From assembly GCA_022842595.1 (NCBI GenBank), contig JALHPF010000009.1, positions 106,601-170,600 on the forward strand: 64,000 nucleotides of DNA, given 5' to 3'. This DNA is from Rubrivivax sp. Its GTDB lineage: Bacteria; Pseudomonadota; Gammaproteobacteria; Burkholderiales; Burkholderiaceae_C. The translations under genes and the position numbers were made by a program. A model generated the notes under the pieces. It worked only from the letters and a program-made list of their open reading frames with translations. It did not search any database and was not told the DNA's origin. Positions 17,791 through 28,230 of the stretch are shown piece by piece (position 1 is the first letter of the stretch; each line of letters starts with the position of its first letter).

Positions 17791-18566
17791 AGAACAACCA
17801 CCTCCGCGAACTCTTCGCCAGGCGCCAGACCGCCGTGGCCGGCTGGATGAGCCTGGACTCGGCTTACGCGGCCGAAGTCGTGGGCAGCTGCGGCTTCGAC
17901 GCGGTCGTGGTCGACTGCCAGCACGGCATGGCCGGGCACGCGCAGATGGTGGCCATGCTGCAGGCGCTGTCGCACACCACCGCCGTGCCGCTGGTGCGAG
18001 TCAGCCAGAACAACCTGGCCGAGGTCAACCGCGCGCTCGACGCAGGTGCGTACGGCATCATCTGCCCGCTGGTGAATTCAGCCACCGAGGCGCGCGCCTT
18101 CGGCCGCGCCTGCCGCTACCCCCTGGGCGGGGTCGAAGGCGACCGGTCTTTCGGGCCCGCCCGCGGCCTGCTGGTGGGCGGCAACGATTACGCCGATCAC
18201 GCCAACGCGCAGATCCTGGCGCTGGCGATGATCGAGACCCTGGACGGCCTGGACGCCGTCGAAGCCATTGCCGCCGTGCCGCAGATCGACGGGCTTTTCA
18301 TCGGCCCCAGCGACCTGGGCATTGCGCTCGGGCTGGGCCCGGGCGCGGCGCACGATCACCCGGCGATGGCGGCCGCTATCGAACGCATTCACGCCGCCGG
18401 CAACGCTGCCGGCAAAGTGACGGGCATCTGGTGCGGCAGCGCCGAAATGGCCCGCGACATGCGGGTCAAGGGCCTGCAACTGGTGGTGCCCGGGCACGAC
18501 GTCATCTGGCTGAAGGCTGAGATCAAGCGCAGGCTCGCAACGATCGCGGCTTCGACTGCGAGCTGA
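17787..18566 (+). CDS. HpcH/HpaI-family aldolase
   Basis: 259 residues, class II (metal) 2-oxo-acid aldolase family. Motifs: GWMSLDSAYAAEVVGSCGFD, VVDCQHG (in place of the common DLEHG), VRVSQNN, ALDAGAYGIICPLVNS, AMIETLDGLD, and IGPSDLGIALG. The family cleaves 2-keto-3-deoxy acids or 4-hydroxy-2-oxo acids to pyruvate and an aldehyde. It is the last gene of the coupled run (ATGA with the hydrolase), fitting a final carbon-carbon cleavage that feeds central metabolism. No terminator was seen in the 75 bases that follow. Confidence 0.92.
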   Translation: MKNNHLRELFARRQTAVAGWMSLDSAYAAEVVGSCGFDAVVVDCQHGMAGHAQMVAMLQALSHTTAVPLVRVSQNNLAEVNRALDAGAYGIICPLVNSATEARAFGRACRYPLGGVEGDRSFGPARGLLVGGNDYADHANAQILALAMIETLDGLDAVEAIAAVPQIDGLFIGPSDLGIALGLGPGAAHDHPAMAAAIERIHAAGNAAGKVTGIWCGSAEMARDMRVKGLQLVVPGHDVIWLKAEIKRRLATIAASTAS

Positions 18567-18641
18567 CCGGATCGTTCGCCAGTCCATTCGGTGCGCCGGG
18601 AACGGCCAGAACGGCTGCCGAAGCGGGGCTACATTGCGTGC

Positions 18642-19460
18642 ATGAACACCGCCAAACATCCTACCCAGCTCGTTGCGCATGAGCGCTTCGCCGGTCGCCA
18701 CCGCAGCGGCCCGCTGCTGCTGCTGCCCAATGCCTGGGACGCTGGCAGCGCGCGTTTGATGCAGGCCTTGGGCGCCGAGGCCATTGCCACCACCAGCGCC
18801 GGCCTGGCCTGGTCGCTGGGCTACCCGGACGGCGACAAGCTGCCGCCGGCGGAGTACGAAGCGGCGCTGCGGCGCATCCTGCGGGTCGTCGACTGCCCCG
18901 TCACGGCCGATGCGGAAGGAGGTTATGCCGACGACCCCGCGCAGGCCGGCCAGCATGTCGCCCGCCTGCTCGGCGCGGGTGCGGTGGGCGTCAACCTCGA
19001 AGATGGAAGCGGCCCGGCTTTGCTGCTGGCGCAGAAGATCGAAGCCAGCAAATCCGAAGCAGCCCGCGCCGGCCTGGGCCTGTGGGTGAATGCGCGCTGC
19101 GACGTGTATCTGCGCCAGCTGGCCCCGGGCCGGGCGCTGGCCGAGACCCTGGAGCGCGCAGCCTTGTACGCGCGGGCTGGTGCCGACAGCCTGTTCGTTC
19201 CCGGCGTCGCGCCCGCCGACATCGCCGCGCTGGTGCAGGGACAGTCGCTGCCGCTCAATGTGATGGCCAGGCCCGACCTGCCGCCACTGGCGGAACTGCA
19301 GCGGCTGGGCGTGCGGCGGCTGAGCGCGGGCAGCGCCATTGCACAGAAGGCCTGGGCCACGGCTCGTGATGCCGGGGCCGCGTTCCTGGCCGACGGCTGC
19401 ACGGCGTCGCTGTTCGAGGGCGCGGCCTCTTACGCATCGATCAACGACGCGTTCGGTTGA
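18642..19460 (+). CDS. isocitrate lyase / phosphoenolpyruvate mutase family protein
   Basis: 272 residues from the ATG at 18642; an upstream in-frame GTG adds 17 residues of Arg-rich, unlikely sequence. Barrel motifs: LLLPNAWDAGSARL, TTSAGLAWSLGYPDG, VTADAEGGYADDP and GVNLEDG, giving the Asp/Glu metal site. It lacks the KKCGH motif of isocitrate lyases, so it belongs to the short oxaloacetate-hydrolase / PEP-mutase-like group of small 2-oxo-acid C-C lyases. Separated by 75 bases from the aldolase gene, with a weak -10-like TACATT before it; it may be an accessory to the island or independent. Confidence 0.88.
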   Translation: MNTAKHPTQLVAHERFAGRHRSGPLLLLPNAWDAGSARLMQALGAEAIATTSAGLAWSLGYPDGDKLPPAEYEAALRRILRVVDCPVTADAEGGYADDPAQAGQHVARLLGAGAVGVNLEDGSGPALLLAQKIEASKSEAARAGLGLWVNARCDVYLRQLAPGRALAETLERAALYARAGADSLFVPGVAPADIAALVQGQSLPLNVMARPDLPPLAELQRLGVRRLSAGSAIAQKAWATARDAGAAFLADGCTASLFEGAASYASINDAFG

Positions 19461-19534
19461 CGCTGCGCAACCGGGTGCCGGGTGGCTGCGTCAGCAGGCG
19501 CGCAGGCCAACGCCAGAAGCACGGGCGCAAATGA

Positions 19535-19558
19535 AAAAGGGGCCCGAAGGCCCCTTTT
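19535..19558. terminator. bidirectional rho-independent terminator
   Basis: Perfect 10-bp stem AAAAGGGGCC / GGCCCCTTTT with a CGAA loop. The A-run and T-run on either side let it end both the rightward PEP-mutase-family gene and the leftward TonB receptor gene, which converge here. Confidence 0.88.
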
Positions 19559-19585
19559 GACTTCTGCGGGTGCTGAGACCCGGGA

Positions 19586-22500
19586 TCAGAACTCGTAGCG
19601 CAGTGTGGCTTGCACGGCCCACTGCGATTCGCCGGCGGTCTGCTTCGTCAAGAAGTCCTCGGTCGCACCCAGGCTGTAGACATAGCGGCCGTTCTGCAGG
19701 CCGTTGAAGTTCACGAAGCTGCGGTTCGACGGGAAGCCGATTTCGTCGACACGGCCCCAGCGCTTGTTCAGCAGGTTGCCGAAGTTCAGCACGTCGAGCA
19801 CGAAGGTGGTCTTATGACCCTTCATGAAGCCTGGCAGTTCCTGGCTGAAGCGAACGTCGAAGTTGTTGACCCAGGGTGCGAAGCTGTTGTTGCGGCCGAC
19901 GATGGTGCCGCGGGCGGCACTCAGGGCGGGGTTGCCGTTGACGATGTCCCAGAAACGCGCTTCTTCGGCCGCACCACCGCGGAAGACGACCTCGCCCGTG
20001 CCCGGTCCCGACGGGATGTACATCAGGTCGTTGCCAGCAATGGCGTCGCCGTTCATGTCGTTCAGGTAAGTCCAGCTGTAGGGCTTGCCGCGACGGCCTT
20101 CATAGAACACGCCAACCGAAGTACGGTAGTTGCCGATGAACGCCTTGTTCCAGCTCAGGCTCGCGCTGACGCGATCCTTGATCAGGTAGTTGGAGTTCTG
20201 CAGTTCCTCTTCATTGGGGTCGAAGCTGTTCTTGCCATTCCAGTTCGAGTTCGACGTCGACGATGTCAGCGGGCTGACTTCCTTGGCGTTCGTCTTCGTG
20301 TAAGCCAGGCTCCAACCGAAGCCGGAAACCGCCGGCTGACCAATCGACAAGGTGACAGCATCGCTGTAGCCCTTGTCGGTCTTGCGTGCCAGCAGTGCGT
20401 TGTTGAAGTTCGGGTTGCTAAGCGCGCGGTTGCGCGCGCCGACGCAGGCGCCCGTGGTGCTGAAGGTTGCGCCGCTCCAGCAGGCTGAGTTGTAGGTCTG
20501 CGGCGTGTAGAACAGGCGGCGGCCGTCCGTGCCACGGGCCGTAGCTTCACCCAGGTTCAGGTTTTGATAGAAGATGCCCGATTCGGTTTCGATGCGCAGC
20601 CACTCCGCACCCACCGTCACGCGGCCCAGCACCGGCAGTTCCGGCAACTCGGCGTCGAAGGCCAGGTTCATCTTCCAGACCGACGGCTGTTCCAGGTCGC
20701 CCGAAGCGAAGTCGATGTTCGGAGCTGGAATATTCCCGCCGAGACTCTGGGTGTCAGGGTTCGGATTGAAGAGCGCCTGACCGCCATTGTTGGCTGTCCG
20801 ACAGAGACTGAAGGAGGCGCAGTTGTACGACCCGATCGCCCTGCCGGTGTTGCTGAAGGGGTTGCTCAGCCAGACGTTCGCAGCGGCTCCTTGGAACAGG
20901 CCGAAACCGCCGCGCAATTGCCGGCGGCTCTCAGCCGTGCCCACATTCCAGTTGAAGCCCACACGCGGCTGGACGAGGTTGGTGCCGTCCAGCGTCTCGT
21001 CGTTGCGGATGCCGAAGCCGCCGCTGTTGCGCACCACAGTGTTGCCGCTGACGCTGCCTGTAACTGTTGGTGCGGCCGCCGCAGCATTGAACAAAGGCTT
21101 CGTCGGCACATCGGACATGTCAACCCGCAAGCCGACCATCAGATTCAGCTTGTCGCTAACCTTGAAAGTGTCCTGCAGGAACAGGCCGGTGTTGGCGTAA
21201 CTCCAGGTGGCCACGGCGTCGTTCAAAGTACGACCGGCAAGTGGCAGCTGCACTGTGTAGGCGGTAGGCAGGCCGCGGCGGAAGTTCTCCAGCACCGTCA
21301 GCTCACGCTGCGCGGTAGTCATAGCCTGGGCCTGCGTGCTGCCGGTTGGGGTGTATTGGCCCGTCACTGCAGGCGCTTGAGTAGCTTGGTTGGGAACCTG
21401 TGGCGCCGTAGGGCACAGCGTTACGGTTCCGAACGAGTAGGTGCCCGGTTCGCACGCGAAGGTGTAGTTGCCGTTGACGTTCTGGAGGAAGGCGTTGTAA
21501 ACCTCGTTGTCGGAGTAATCGATACCGAACTTCAGCTCGTGTCGACCCAGGTTCCATGTCGCACCCGCGTAGACGTCGCTCGTCTTGGTTCCGAGCACAT
21601 TGAACTGCCGGCTGAGTTCGGTGCCCAGGTTCAGGAAGCGGTTGTTCGGGTTGAACGTTTGCCCCGCCTCGGTCGGGCCACTGAAGCGCAGTCCGATGGC
21701 GGGCAGCCGGGTGCCGTTCACCTGCGTCGGCACACTGTCGTAGTCGCGCTGCGAGACCTTCAGCTCCGTGCTCAGGTTGGGCGTCCAGTCCGCAAACCAT
21801 TGGCCGACAGTCGTCTCGATCACCTTGGCCTGGTTCCACCACCAGCTGCTGAGCGAAAGACCGGTCGCGCTGAAGCCTGCGATGTTGGGTTCGTCCTGCT
21901 GCGTTTTCGTATATCGCAGGCTGGCCCGGTGGTTGTCGCTGATGTTCCAGTCGAGCTTCAGCAGCGAGTCCTTGACGACGACTTCCAGGCCTTGGGGAAC
22001 GGTGACGGTTCCCGCATCGAAGCCCCAGGTTGTCCGCGCAATGCTGATGGCCTGATCAACGGCAGACTGGCTGATGCCGACATTGGTGCTGGCTGCGCCA
22101 ATGGGTCCGAAATCGGGGCTACTGCGCGAGCTCTTGAACTCTTCATAGCTGCCGAAGAAGAACAACTTGTCCTTAATGATCGGCCCGCCCAACGTGAAGC
22201 CCTTGGTGTCTTCCTTGAAGCTGGGAGCGTCGAAGTAGGTACCTGTGCCGCGGTTGAACCGCTTGCCGACCAGGTTGTCGTCGCGCCAAACGTAATAGAG
22301 GCTGCCCTTGAACTCGTTGGTGCCGCTCTTCGTCACGGCATTCACGTTGGCGCCGGTGTAGCCCTTCTGGGTGACGTCGTAGTTCGACAGGTTCACCTGT
22401 ACCGATTGGATGGCATCGATGGAAATCGGCTGCTTGATTGTCGGCAGGTTGTTGCCTTCGAGGCCGAAGGTGTCGTTGATGGTGACGCCGTCGATGGTGA

Positions 22501-23068
22501 TGCTGTTGAAGCGGGTGTTCTGGCCCGCGGCCGAGATCTCGCCGCGCTCCTTGTCGGTCTGGGCCAGGCGCGGGTCGGTGCGGGCGTAGTCCTGCAGGTT
22601 GCGCTGGATCGACGCGAAGGTGTTCAGCTCACGCGTGCCGATGTTCGTGCCGGCGCCCATGCTGTTGCTGTTGAAGCGGTCGTTGGCACCACGGCCGGTG
22701 ACGACGATCGTCTGTGACGCGGGGGCCAGGCGGCCGTCCAGCGAGCCGGCTTCGGCCAGGGCCAGGAACACGCCCTCGCGCCTGTCGGTGAGGCCGTCCT
22801 TGGTGAAGGTGACGGTGAAGGGCCCACCCACGCGCAGGCCGCGCACGGCATACCGGCCTTCGGCGTCGGTGGTGGCGGTGTTCGCCGAACCCGATTCGAT
22901 GTGCAGGATGGTGACGGTGGCGCCTGCCACCGGGCTGCCGTTCGCTGCGACGACACGGCCGCCGAGGCTGGCGGAGGTGTTCTGGGCCAGGGCAGGCGCG
23001 GCCGCGACAACGGCCACGGCGACCGCCACGGCCGTTCGTGAGAAACCCATCCAGCTTTGGTGATTCAT
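19586..23068 (-). CDS. TonB-dependent receptor with N-terminal carboxypeptidase-regulatory-like domain (Oar-like)
   Basis: 1160 residues. ATG at 23068 with AAGGAAG upstream. Signal peptide MNHQSWMGFSRTAVAVAV to about ALAQ-NTSA; a beta-sandwich CarboxypepD_reg-like domain at about 33-110 (GGRVVAANGSPVAGATVTIL, DAEGRYAVRGL); plug at about 125-260 (ITIDGVTINDTFGLEGNNLP); long barrel ending TLRYEF. The large barrel and sandwich domain match Oar/OmpA-like receptors, which often handle peptides or polymers. No transporter or enzyme gene is attached, and it has its own leader, so no substrate can be named. Confidence 0.93.
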   Translation of the reverse strand: MNHQSWMGFSRTAVAVAVAVVAAAPALAQNTSASLGGRVVAANGSPVAGATVTILHIESGSANTATTDAEGRYAVRGLRVGGPFTVTFTKDGLTDRREGVFLALAEAGSLDGRLAPASQTIVVTGRGANDRFNSNSMGAGTNIGTRELNTFASIQRNLQDYARTDPRLAQTDKERGEISAAGQNTRFNSITIDGVTINDTFGLEGNNLPTIKQPISIDAIQSVQVNLSNYDVTQKGYTGANVNAVTKSGTNEFKGSLYYVWRDDNLVGKRFNRGTGTYFDAPSFKEDTKGFTLGGPIIKDKLFFFGSYEEFKSSRSSPDFGPIGAASTNVGISQSAVDQAISIARTTWGFDAGTVTVPQGLEVVVKDSLLKLDWNISDNHRASLRYTKTQQDEPNIAGFSATGLSLSSWWWNQAKVIETTVGQWFADWTPNLSTELKVSQRDYDSVPTQVNGTRLPAIGLRFSGPTEAGQTFNPNNRFLNLGTELSRQFNVLGTKTSDVYAGATWNLGRHELKFGIDYSDNEVYNAFLQNVNGNYTFACEPGTYSFGTVTLCPTAPQVPNQATQAPAVTGQYTPTGSTQAQAMTTAQRELTVLENFRRGLPTAYTVQLPLAGRTLNDAVATWSYANTGLFLQDTFKVSDKLNLMVGLRVDMSDVPTKPLFNAAAAAPTVTGSVSGNTVVRNSGGFGIRNDETLDGTNLVQPRVGFNWNVGTAESRRQLRGGFGLFQGAAANVWLSNPFSNTGRAIGSYNCASFSLCRTANNGGQALFNPNPDTQSLGGNIPAPNIDFASGDLEQPSVWKMNLAFDAELPELPVLGRVTVGAEWLRIETESGIFYQNLNLGEATARGTDGRRLFYTPQTYNSACWSGATFSTTGACVGARNRALSNPNFNNALLARKTDKGYSDAVTLSIGQPAVSGFGWSLAYTKTNAKEVSPLTSSTSNSNWNGKNSFDPNEEELQNSNYLIKDRVSASLSWNKAFIGNYRTSVGVFYEGRRGKPYSWTYLNDMNGDAIAGNDLMYIPSGPGTGEVVFRGGAAEEARFWDIVNGNPALSAARGTIVGRNNSFAPWVNNFDVRFSQELPGFMKGHKTTFVLDVLNFGNLLNKRWGRVDEIGFPSNRSFVNFNGLQNGRYVYSLGATEDFLTKQTAGESQWAVQATLRYEF

Positions 23069-23371
23069 CGAGTTCTTCCTTTGAGAGTTCAGGTGCCTGC
23101 GGCGTGGGCGTGCCGCAGGTGTCGGAGGTCGAGGGGGTGGTGATGGCCAGAAAAGCGGCTGGCAAAGCCGTTGGCACCCCCGGTGACGATGCCGCCCGTT
23201 GATGCCAATTCGATGACAGTAACGCGACTTCCGTGCCAGCGGCGCCCGCGCGGTGGGGTTTGTTGTCTCGAAGTCACACCGCCCCCCGCCGCTTGGGGGG
23301 CGCCGGGCGTGGGAAGATTCACGGACCGGCCTGCCCAGTGGCCGCCTTTGCCCCAACCGTGCCCTAGCCGC
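23069..23371. other. divergent intergenic region, 303 bases
   Basis: Lies between the leftward Oar-like receptor and the rightward GNAT gene and should hold both promoters. I see no protein-coding signal. A GC-rich inverted repeat GCCCCCC (23281-23287) / GGGGGGC (23295-23301) with a 7-base loop is the only clear structure; it has no T-run, so it is not a standard terminator. Confidence 0.5.
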
Positions 23372-23911
23372 ATGACCCAGACCAGCCTTCACGTGCGCCG
23401 CGCCAGCCCCGACGACGCCGCCGATTTCGCCCGCCTGATGGGCGACCCCGACGTTTTCGGCAACCTGATGCAGCTGCCCCTGCCCAGCGCCGAAGACTGG
23501 AAACAGCGGCTGAGCTCGCCGCCCGGCCCCGACCACCTGCATGTGGTGGCCATGCAGGGCGGGCAGCTGGTGGGCAGCGCCGGCCTGCACCCCCATGAAC
23601 GCCTGCGCCGCCGCCACAGCGCGATGCTCGGCATCAGCGTGGCCGTAGCGGCGCAAGGGCAGGGGGTGGGCACCGAACTGATGCGCACCCTGTGCGACTA
23701 CGCCGACAATTGGGCGCAGATCCTGCGCATCGAGCTCACCGTCTTCACCGACAACGCGCGAGCCATCGCGCTCTACCAGCGCTTCGGCTTTCGCGTCGAA
23801 GGCACGCATCGCGCCTATGCGCTGCGCCGCGGCCGCTTCGATGACGTCTTCGCGATGGCACGCCTGCACCCGCACCCGCCCACCGTGGCCTGGGACACAC
23901 CCGGCCCCTGA
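23372..23911 (+). CDS. GNAT-family N-acetyltransferase
   Basis: 179 residues from the ATG at 23372. Acetyl-CoA site [15 protein letters not shown] (the R/Q-x-x-G-x-G/A loop, here QGQGVG) followed by the [19 protein letters not shown] strand and [15 protein letters not shown], closest in style to YhhY-like N-acyltransferases that acetylate free amino acids or similar small amines. It starts a rightward group with the SEC-C protein, coaBC and dut, 25 bases before the next gene. Confidence 0.9.
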   Translation: MTQTSLHVRRASPDDAADFARLMGDPDVFGNLMQLPLPSAEDWKQRLSSPPGPDHLHVVAMQGGQLVGSAGLHPHERLRRRHSAMLGISVAVAAQGQGVGTELMRTLCDYADNWAQILRIELTVFTDNARAIALYQRFGFRVEGTHRAYALRRGRFDDVFAMARLHPHPPTVAWDTPGP

Positions 23912-23936
23912 CCCTCTGACTGCTTTCCATCCGCCC

Positions 23937-24736
<800 letters not shown>

Positions 24737-24740
<4 letters not shown>

Positions 24741-25975
24741 CGGCGCCGCTGGGGCTTGCGGGCAGGCACATCGTCCTCGGCCTGTCTGGCGGCGTGGCCT
24801 GCTACAAGGCCGCCGAACTGGCGCGGGAACTGGTGCGTGCTGGGGCCACGGTCCAGGTGGTCATGACCGAGGCCGCCGGCCACTTCATCACCCGCGCCAC
24901 GATGCAGGCGGTGTCGGGCCGGCCGGTGTTCGACAGCCAGTGGGACAGCACGCCGCCAGCGGGCATGGCCCACATCGACCTGTCGCGCGAGGCCGATGCC
25001 ATCCTGGTGGCCCCGGCCAGCGCCGACTTCATCGCACAGCTGGCGCAGGGGCGGGCCGCCGAATTGCTGGCCTTGTTGTGCCTGGCCCGGCCGGTCGACC
25101 GTTGCCCGCTGCTGCTGGCCCCGGCCATGAACCGCGAGATGTGGGCGCACCCGGCCACGCAGCGCAACGTGGCCCAGGTGCAGGCCGACGGCGCCACGGT
25201 GCTGGGCCCGGGTGTCGGCAGCCAGGCGTGCGGCGAAACCGGTGACGGCCGCATGCTCGAGGCGACGGAGCTGCGCGACGCGCTCGCGGCCTTCTTCCAG
25301 CCGAAGTGCCTGGCCGGGCGCACCGTGCTGGTGACGGCCGGGCCCACGTTCGAGGCCATCGACCCGGTGCGCGGCATCACCAACCATTCCAGCGGCAAGA
25401 TGGGCTTTGCGCTGGCCCGTGCCGCCGCCGAAGCCGGCGCCCGCGTGACCCTGGTGGCCGGCCCCGTGCACCTGCCCACGCCCGCGGGCGTGCAGCGCAT
25501 CGACGTGCAGAGCGGCCAGCAGATGTTCGACGCCGTGCTGCCGCTGGCCCCGGCCCACGACATCTTCGTGGCCACGGCCGCCGTGGCCGACTGGCGCCCC
25601 GCCCACACCCAGGTGCAGAAGATCAAGAAGCAGGGGGGCACTGGCGACAGCGTGCCGCCGCCTTTGATGCTGGTCGAGAACCCCGACATCCTGGCCGCCG
25701 TGGCCGCGCTGCCGCCGGCGCAGCGCCCGTGGTGCGTGGGCTTCGCTGCCGAAAGCGAGAACCTGGCGGCGCATGCCCGCGCCAAGCTGGTGCGCAAGGG
25801 CGTGCCGCTGGTGGTGGGCAATCTCGGCCCGGCCACTTTCGGCCGCGACGACAACAGCCTGCTGCTGGTCGACGCCGCCGGCGACCACCCCCTGCCCCCC
25901 GCCGATAAGCTGACGCTCGCGCGCCAGCTGGTGCAGGAAATCGCCACCCGCATGGCCGCCAGGGAGTTCGCATGA
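24737..25975 (+). CDS. coaBC: bifunctional phosphopantothenoylcysteine decarboxylase / phosphopantothenate-cysteine ligase
   Basis: 412 residues. CoaC half (1-190): flavoprotein start [17 protein letters not shown], catalytic His in the segment [12 protein letters not shown], substrate clamp PAMNREMW. CoaB half (about 195-400): [38 protein letters not shown], and the [10 protein letters not shown] motif. Makes 4'-phosphopantetheine for coenzyme A in the cytoplasm. ATGA overlaps on both sides tie it to the SEC-C gene and to dut; coaBC-dut is a common proteobacterial order. Confidence 0.97.
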
Positions 25976-26421
25976 CCGTCATCGACGTCAAGGTGCTGGA
26001 CGAGCGCATGGCCGGCCACCTGCCGGCCTACGCCACGCCGGGCAGCGCCGGGCTGGACCTGCGCGCCTGCCTCGACGCGCCGCTGGTGCTGGCACCGGGT
26101 GCTGCGGCCCTGGTGCCCACGGGCCTGGCGGTGCACATCGGCACGCCCGGGCTGGCCGCGATGCTGTTGCCGCGTTCGGGCCTGGGCCACAAGCACGGCA
26201 TCGTGCTGGGCAACCTGGTGGGCCTGATCGACAGCGACTACCAGGGCCCGCTGATGGTGAGCCTGTGGAACCGCGGCAGCGCCGAATTCACCATCCAGCC
26301 GCTGGAGCGCATCGCCCAGATGGTCATCGTGCCGGTGGTTCAGGCGGCGTTCCGGCGCGTCGCGAGCTTCGAGGCCAGTGCCCGCGGCGAAGGCGGCTTC
26401 GGCTCGACTGGCGCGAGCTAG
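25972..26421 (+). CDS. dut: dUTP diphosphatase (dUTPase)
   Basis: 149 residues, trimeric dUTPase. All five motifs are seen: GSAGLDLRA (I), [10 protein letters not shown] (II), [15 protein letters not shown] (III), [10 protein letters not shown] (IV) and the C-terminal [10 protein letters not shown] (V) that closes on the nucleotide. Hydrolyses dUTP to dUMP and pyrophosphate, keeping uracil out of DNA. Coupled to coaBC by ATGA. Confidence 0.97.
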   Translation: MTVIDVKVLDERMAGHLPAYATPGSAGLDLRACLDAPLVLAPGAAALVPTGLAVHIGTPGLAAMLLPRSGLGHKHGIVLGNLVGLIDSDYQGPLMVSLWNRGSAEFTIQPLERIAQMVIVPVVQAAFRRVASFEASARGEGGFGSTGAS

Positions 26422-26454
26422 CGCACCCGCCGGGTTCTGCCGGGCCGGGCGGCT

Positions 26455-26982
26455 TCAGTGCAGGCTGGGGTCGACGGCAGGCCGGCCGCTGCCCAGCACG
26501 CCCACTGCAGAGCCGGCCACGCTGCGCGCCTCGATCTCGTCGGGCGTGGCCTCGCGCACGTCTTCCACCTTCATGTGCAAGCGAAGCGACATCCCGGCCA
26601 GCGGGTGGTTGCCGTCCAGCACCACATGCGAAGGGTAGATCTCGGTCACCAGGTAGATGGTGTCCTTGGGCATGTCGGGCGTGTCGCTGCCCTCGGGCAG
26701 GCCTTCGAAGGCCATGCCTGTTTCCAGCTGCTCCGGAAACAGGCTGCGGGCCTCGAAACACACCAGTTCGGACTTGTAGTCGCCGAAGGCCTGCTCGGGT
26801 TCGAGGTGCACCGCCAGTTCCGCGCCCACCTCGTGGCCGGCCAGGACCTCTTCCACCTTGGCCAGCAGGTCGTCGCCGCCATAGAAGAATTCCACGGGGT
26901 CGGTGAGTTTGTCGATGGGGCGGTTCTGGCCGTCGTCGAGCCGCCATGTGAGGCTGACGACGCAGGGTGTGGTGATCTGCAT
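26455..26982 (-). CDS. FKBP-type peptidyl-prolyl isomerase, SlyD-like
   Basis: 175 residues from the ATG at 26982 (an ATG four codons upstream is equally possible). FKBP core split by an insert-in-flap domain, as in SlyD: VSLTWRLDDGQNRPID, PVEFFYGGDDLLAKVEEVLAG, AFGDYKSELV, then VVLDGNHPLAGMSLRLHMKV. The His/Cys-rich nickel-binding tail of E. coli SlyD is absent, so metal delivery is unlikely; a cytoplasmic folding factor is expected. Convergent with dut, divergent from the hydroxylase gene at 27048. Confidence 0.88.
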   Translation of the reverse strand: MQITTPCVVSLTWRLDDGQNRPIDKLTDPVEFFYGGDDLLAKVEEVLAGHEVGAELAVHLEPEQAFGDYKSELVCFEARSLFPEQLETGMAFEGLPEGSDTPDMPKDTIYLVTEIYPSHVVLDGNHPLAGMSLRLHMKVEDVREATPDEIEARSVAGSAVGVLGSGRPAVDPSLH

Positions 26983-27047
26983 GGTGGAAATCATCGCACG
27001 GCCGGTGAAGCGCGAGTGCGTGCAGGTCGTGGGCCAGAATCCAGCCG

Positions 27048-28208
27048 ATGGATGTGAACCTTGCATTGCCCCTGCTGGGTGGCTTGTCGCCCGCGCGTTT
27101 CATGCGCCGGCATTGGCAGAAGAAGCCGCTGCTCGTGCGGCAGGCCTGGCCGGGTGTCGTGCCGCCGCTGGCGCGTCAGGCGCTGTTCGAACTGGCGGGG
27201 TCCGACGATGTCGAATCGCGCCTGGTTGAACATGGAGCCGCAGGCTGGAAGGTGCGGCACGGGCCGTTGCCGCGGCGTGCGCTGCCGCCGGCCAGCCGGC
27301 CAGGCTGGACGCTGCTGGTGCAGGGGCTGGACCTGCATGTGCCGGCCGCCCACGCCATGCTGTCGCGATTCGCCTTCGTGCCGCAGGCGCGCCTGGACGA
27401 CCTGATGCTGTCGTGGGCCAGCGACGGCGGCGGCGTCGGCCCGCACCTCGATTCGTACGATGTCTTCCTGATCCAGGTGCAGGGCCGCCGGCGCTGGCGT
27501 GTCGGCCCCTGCCTGGACCCTGCGGGCGCGGCCTGGCAGCCCGGCCTGCCGCTGAAGATCCTGCGTGACTTTCAGCCGCTGCACGACTGGGTGCTCGAGC
27601 CGGGCGACATGCTCTACGTTCCGCCCGGCTGGGGCCACGATGGCGTGGCCGTGGGTGGCGACTGCATGACCTGTTCGGCAGGCTTTCGCGCACCGGCTGC
27701 AGGCGCATTGGCCGCGGAATTGCTGCAGCGGCTGGCCGATGCCCAGGACGACGATGACGAGGCCGGCAAGCCAGTGCCGCCGATGAAACGCCTGTACCGT
27801 GACCCCGGCCAGGCCGCCACCGCCACGCCCGGCGAAGTGCCCGCGGCCTTGCAGGCCTTTGCGCAGCGGGCCGTGGCCCGGCTGCTGGCCGAGCCGCATG
27901 CGCTGGAACGGGCGCTGGGTGAAGTCCTGACGGAACCGAAACCGCGGGTCTGGTTCGGTGCCGCCGCCTCAGCGGGCTCCGGCCAAGGTGTGGTGCTCGC
28001 GGCTGCCACGCGCATGGCCTACGACGCACACCATGTGTTCATCAACGGTGAATCGTTCCGCGCCGGCGGGCGCGATGCGCGGCTGATGCATCAGCTGGCC
28101 GACACGCGGCAACTGGCAGCCCGCGACTGCGGGCGCCTCAGCCCGGATGCCCAGGGCCTGCTGCAGGACTGGCTGGACAGCGGCTGGCTGCTGCCGCACA
28201 GTGCCTGA
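27048..28208 (+). CDS. RoxA/YcfD-like ribosomal protein uL16 arginine hydroxylase (JmjC/cupin family)
   Basis: 386 residues. Fe(II)/2-oxoglutarate oxygenase with H133-x-D135 (GPHLDSYDVFLIQ) and the third His in the PPGWGHDGVAV element; N-terminal ARFMRRHWQKKPLLVRQA is typical of YcfD. The C-terminal winged-helix region (about 270-386) is present. Predicted to hydroxylate ribosomal protein L16 on an arginine. ATG at 27048. The next gene follows by 22 bases. Confidence 0.88.
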   Translation: MDVNLALPLLGGLSPARFMRRHWQKKPLLVRQAWPGVVPPLARQALFELAGSDDVESRLVEHGAAGWKVRHGPLPRRALPPASRPGWTLLVQGLDLHVPAAHAMLSRFAFVPQARLDDLMLSWASDGGGVGPHLDSYDVFLIQVQGRRRWRVGPCLDPAGAAWQPGLPLKILRDFQPLHDWVLEPGDMLYVPPGWGHDGVAVGGDCMTCSAGFRAPAAGALAAELLQRLADAQDDDDEAGKPVPPMKRLYRDPGQAATATPGEVPAALQAFAQRAVARLLAEPHALERALGEVLTEPKPRVWFGAAASAGSGQGVVLAAATRMAYDAHHVFINGESFRAGGRDARLMHQLADTRQLAARDCGRLSPDAQGLLQDWLDSGWLLPHSA

Positions 28209-28230
28209 GTCGCTGCCTGCTTCCAGTGCC

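Noticed and set aside
23281..23301. Terminator for the receptor or GNAT gene
   Set aside because: GC hairpin lacks a T-run and lies upstream of both divergent genes.
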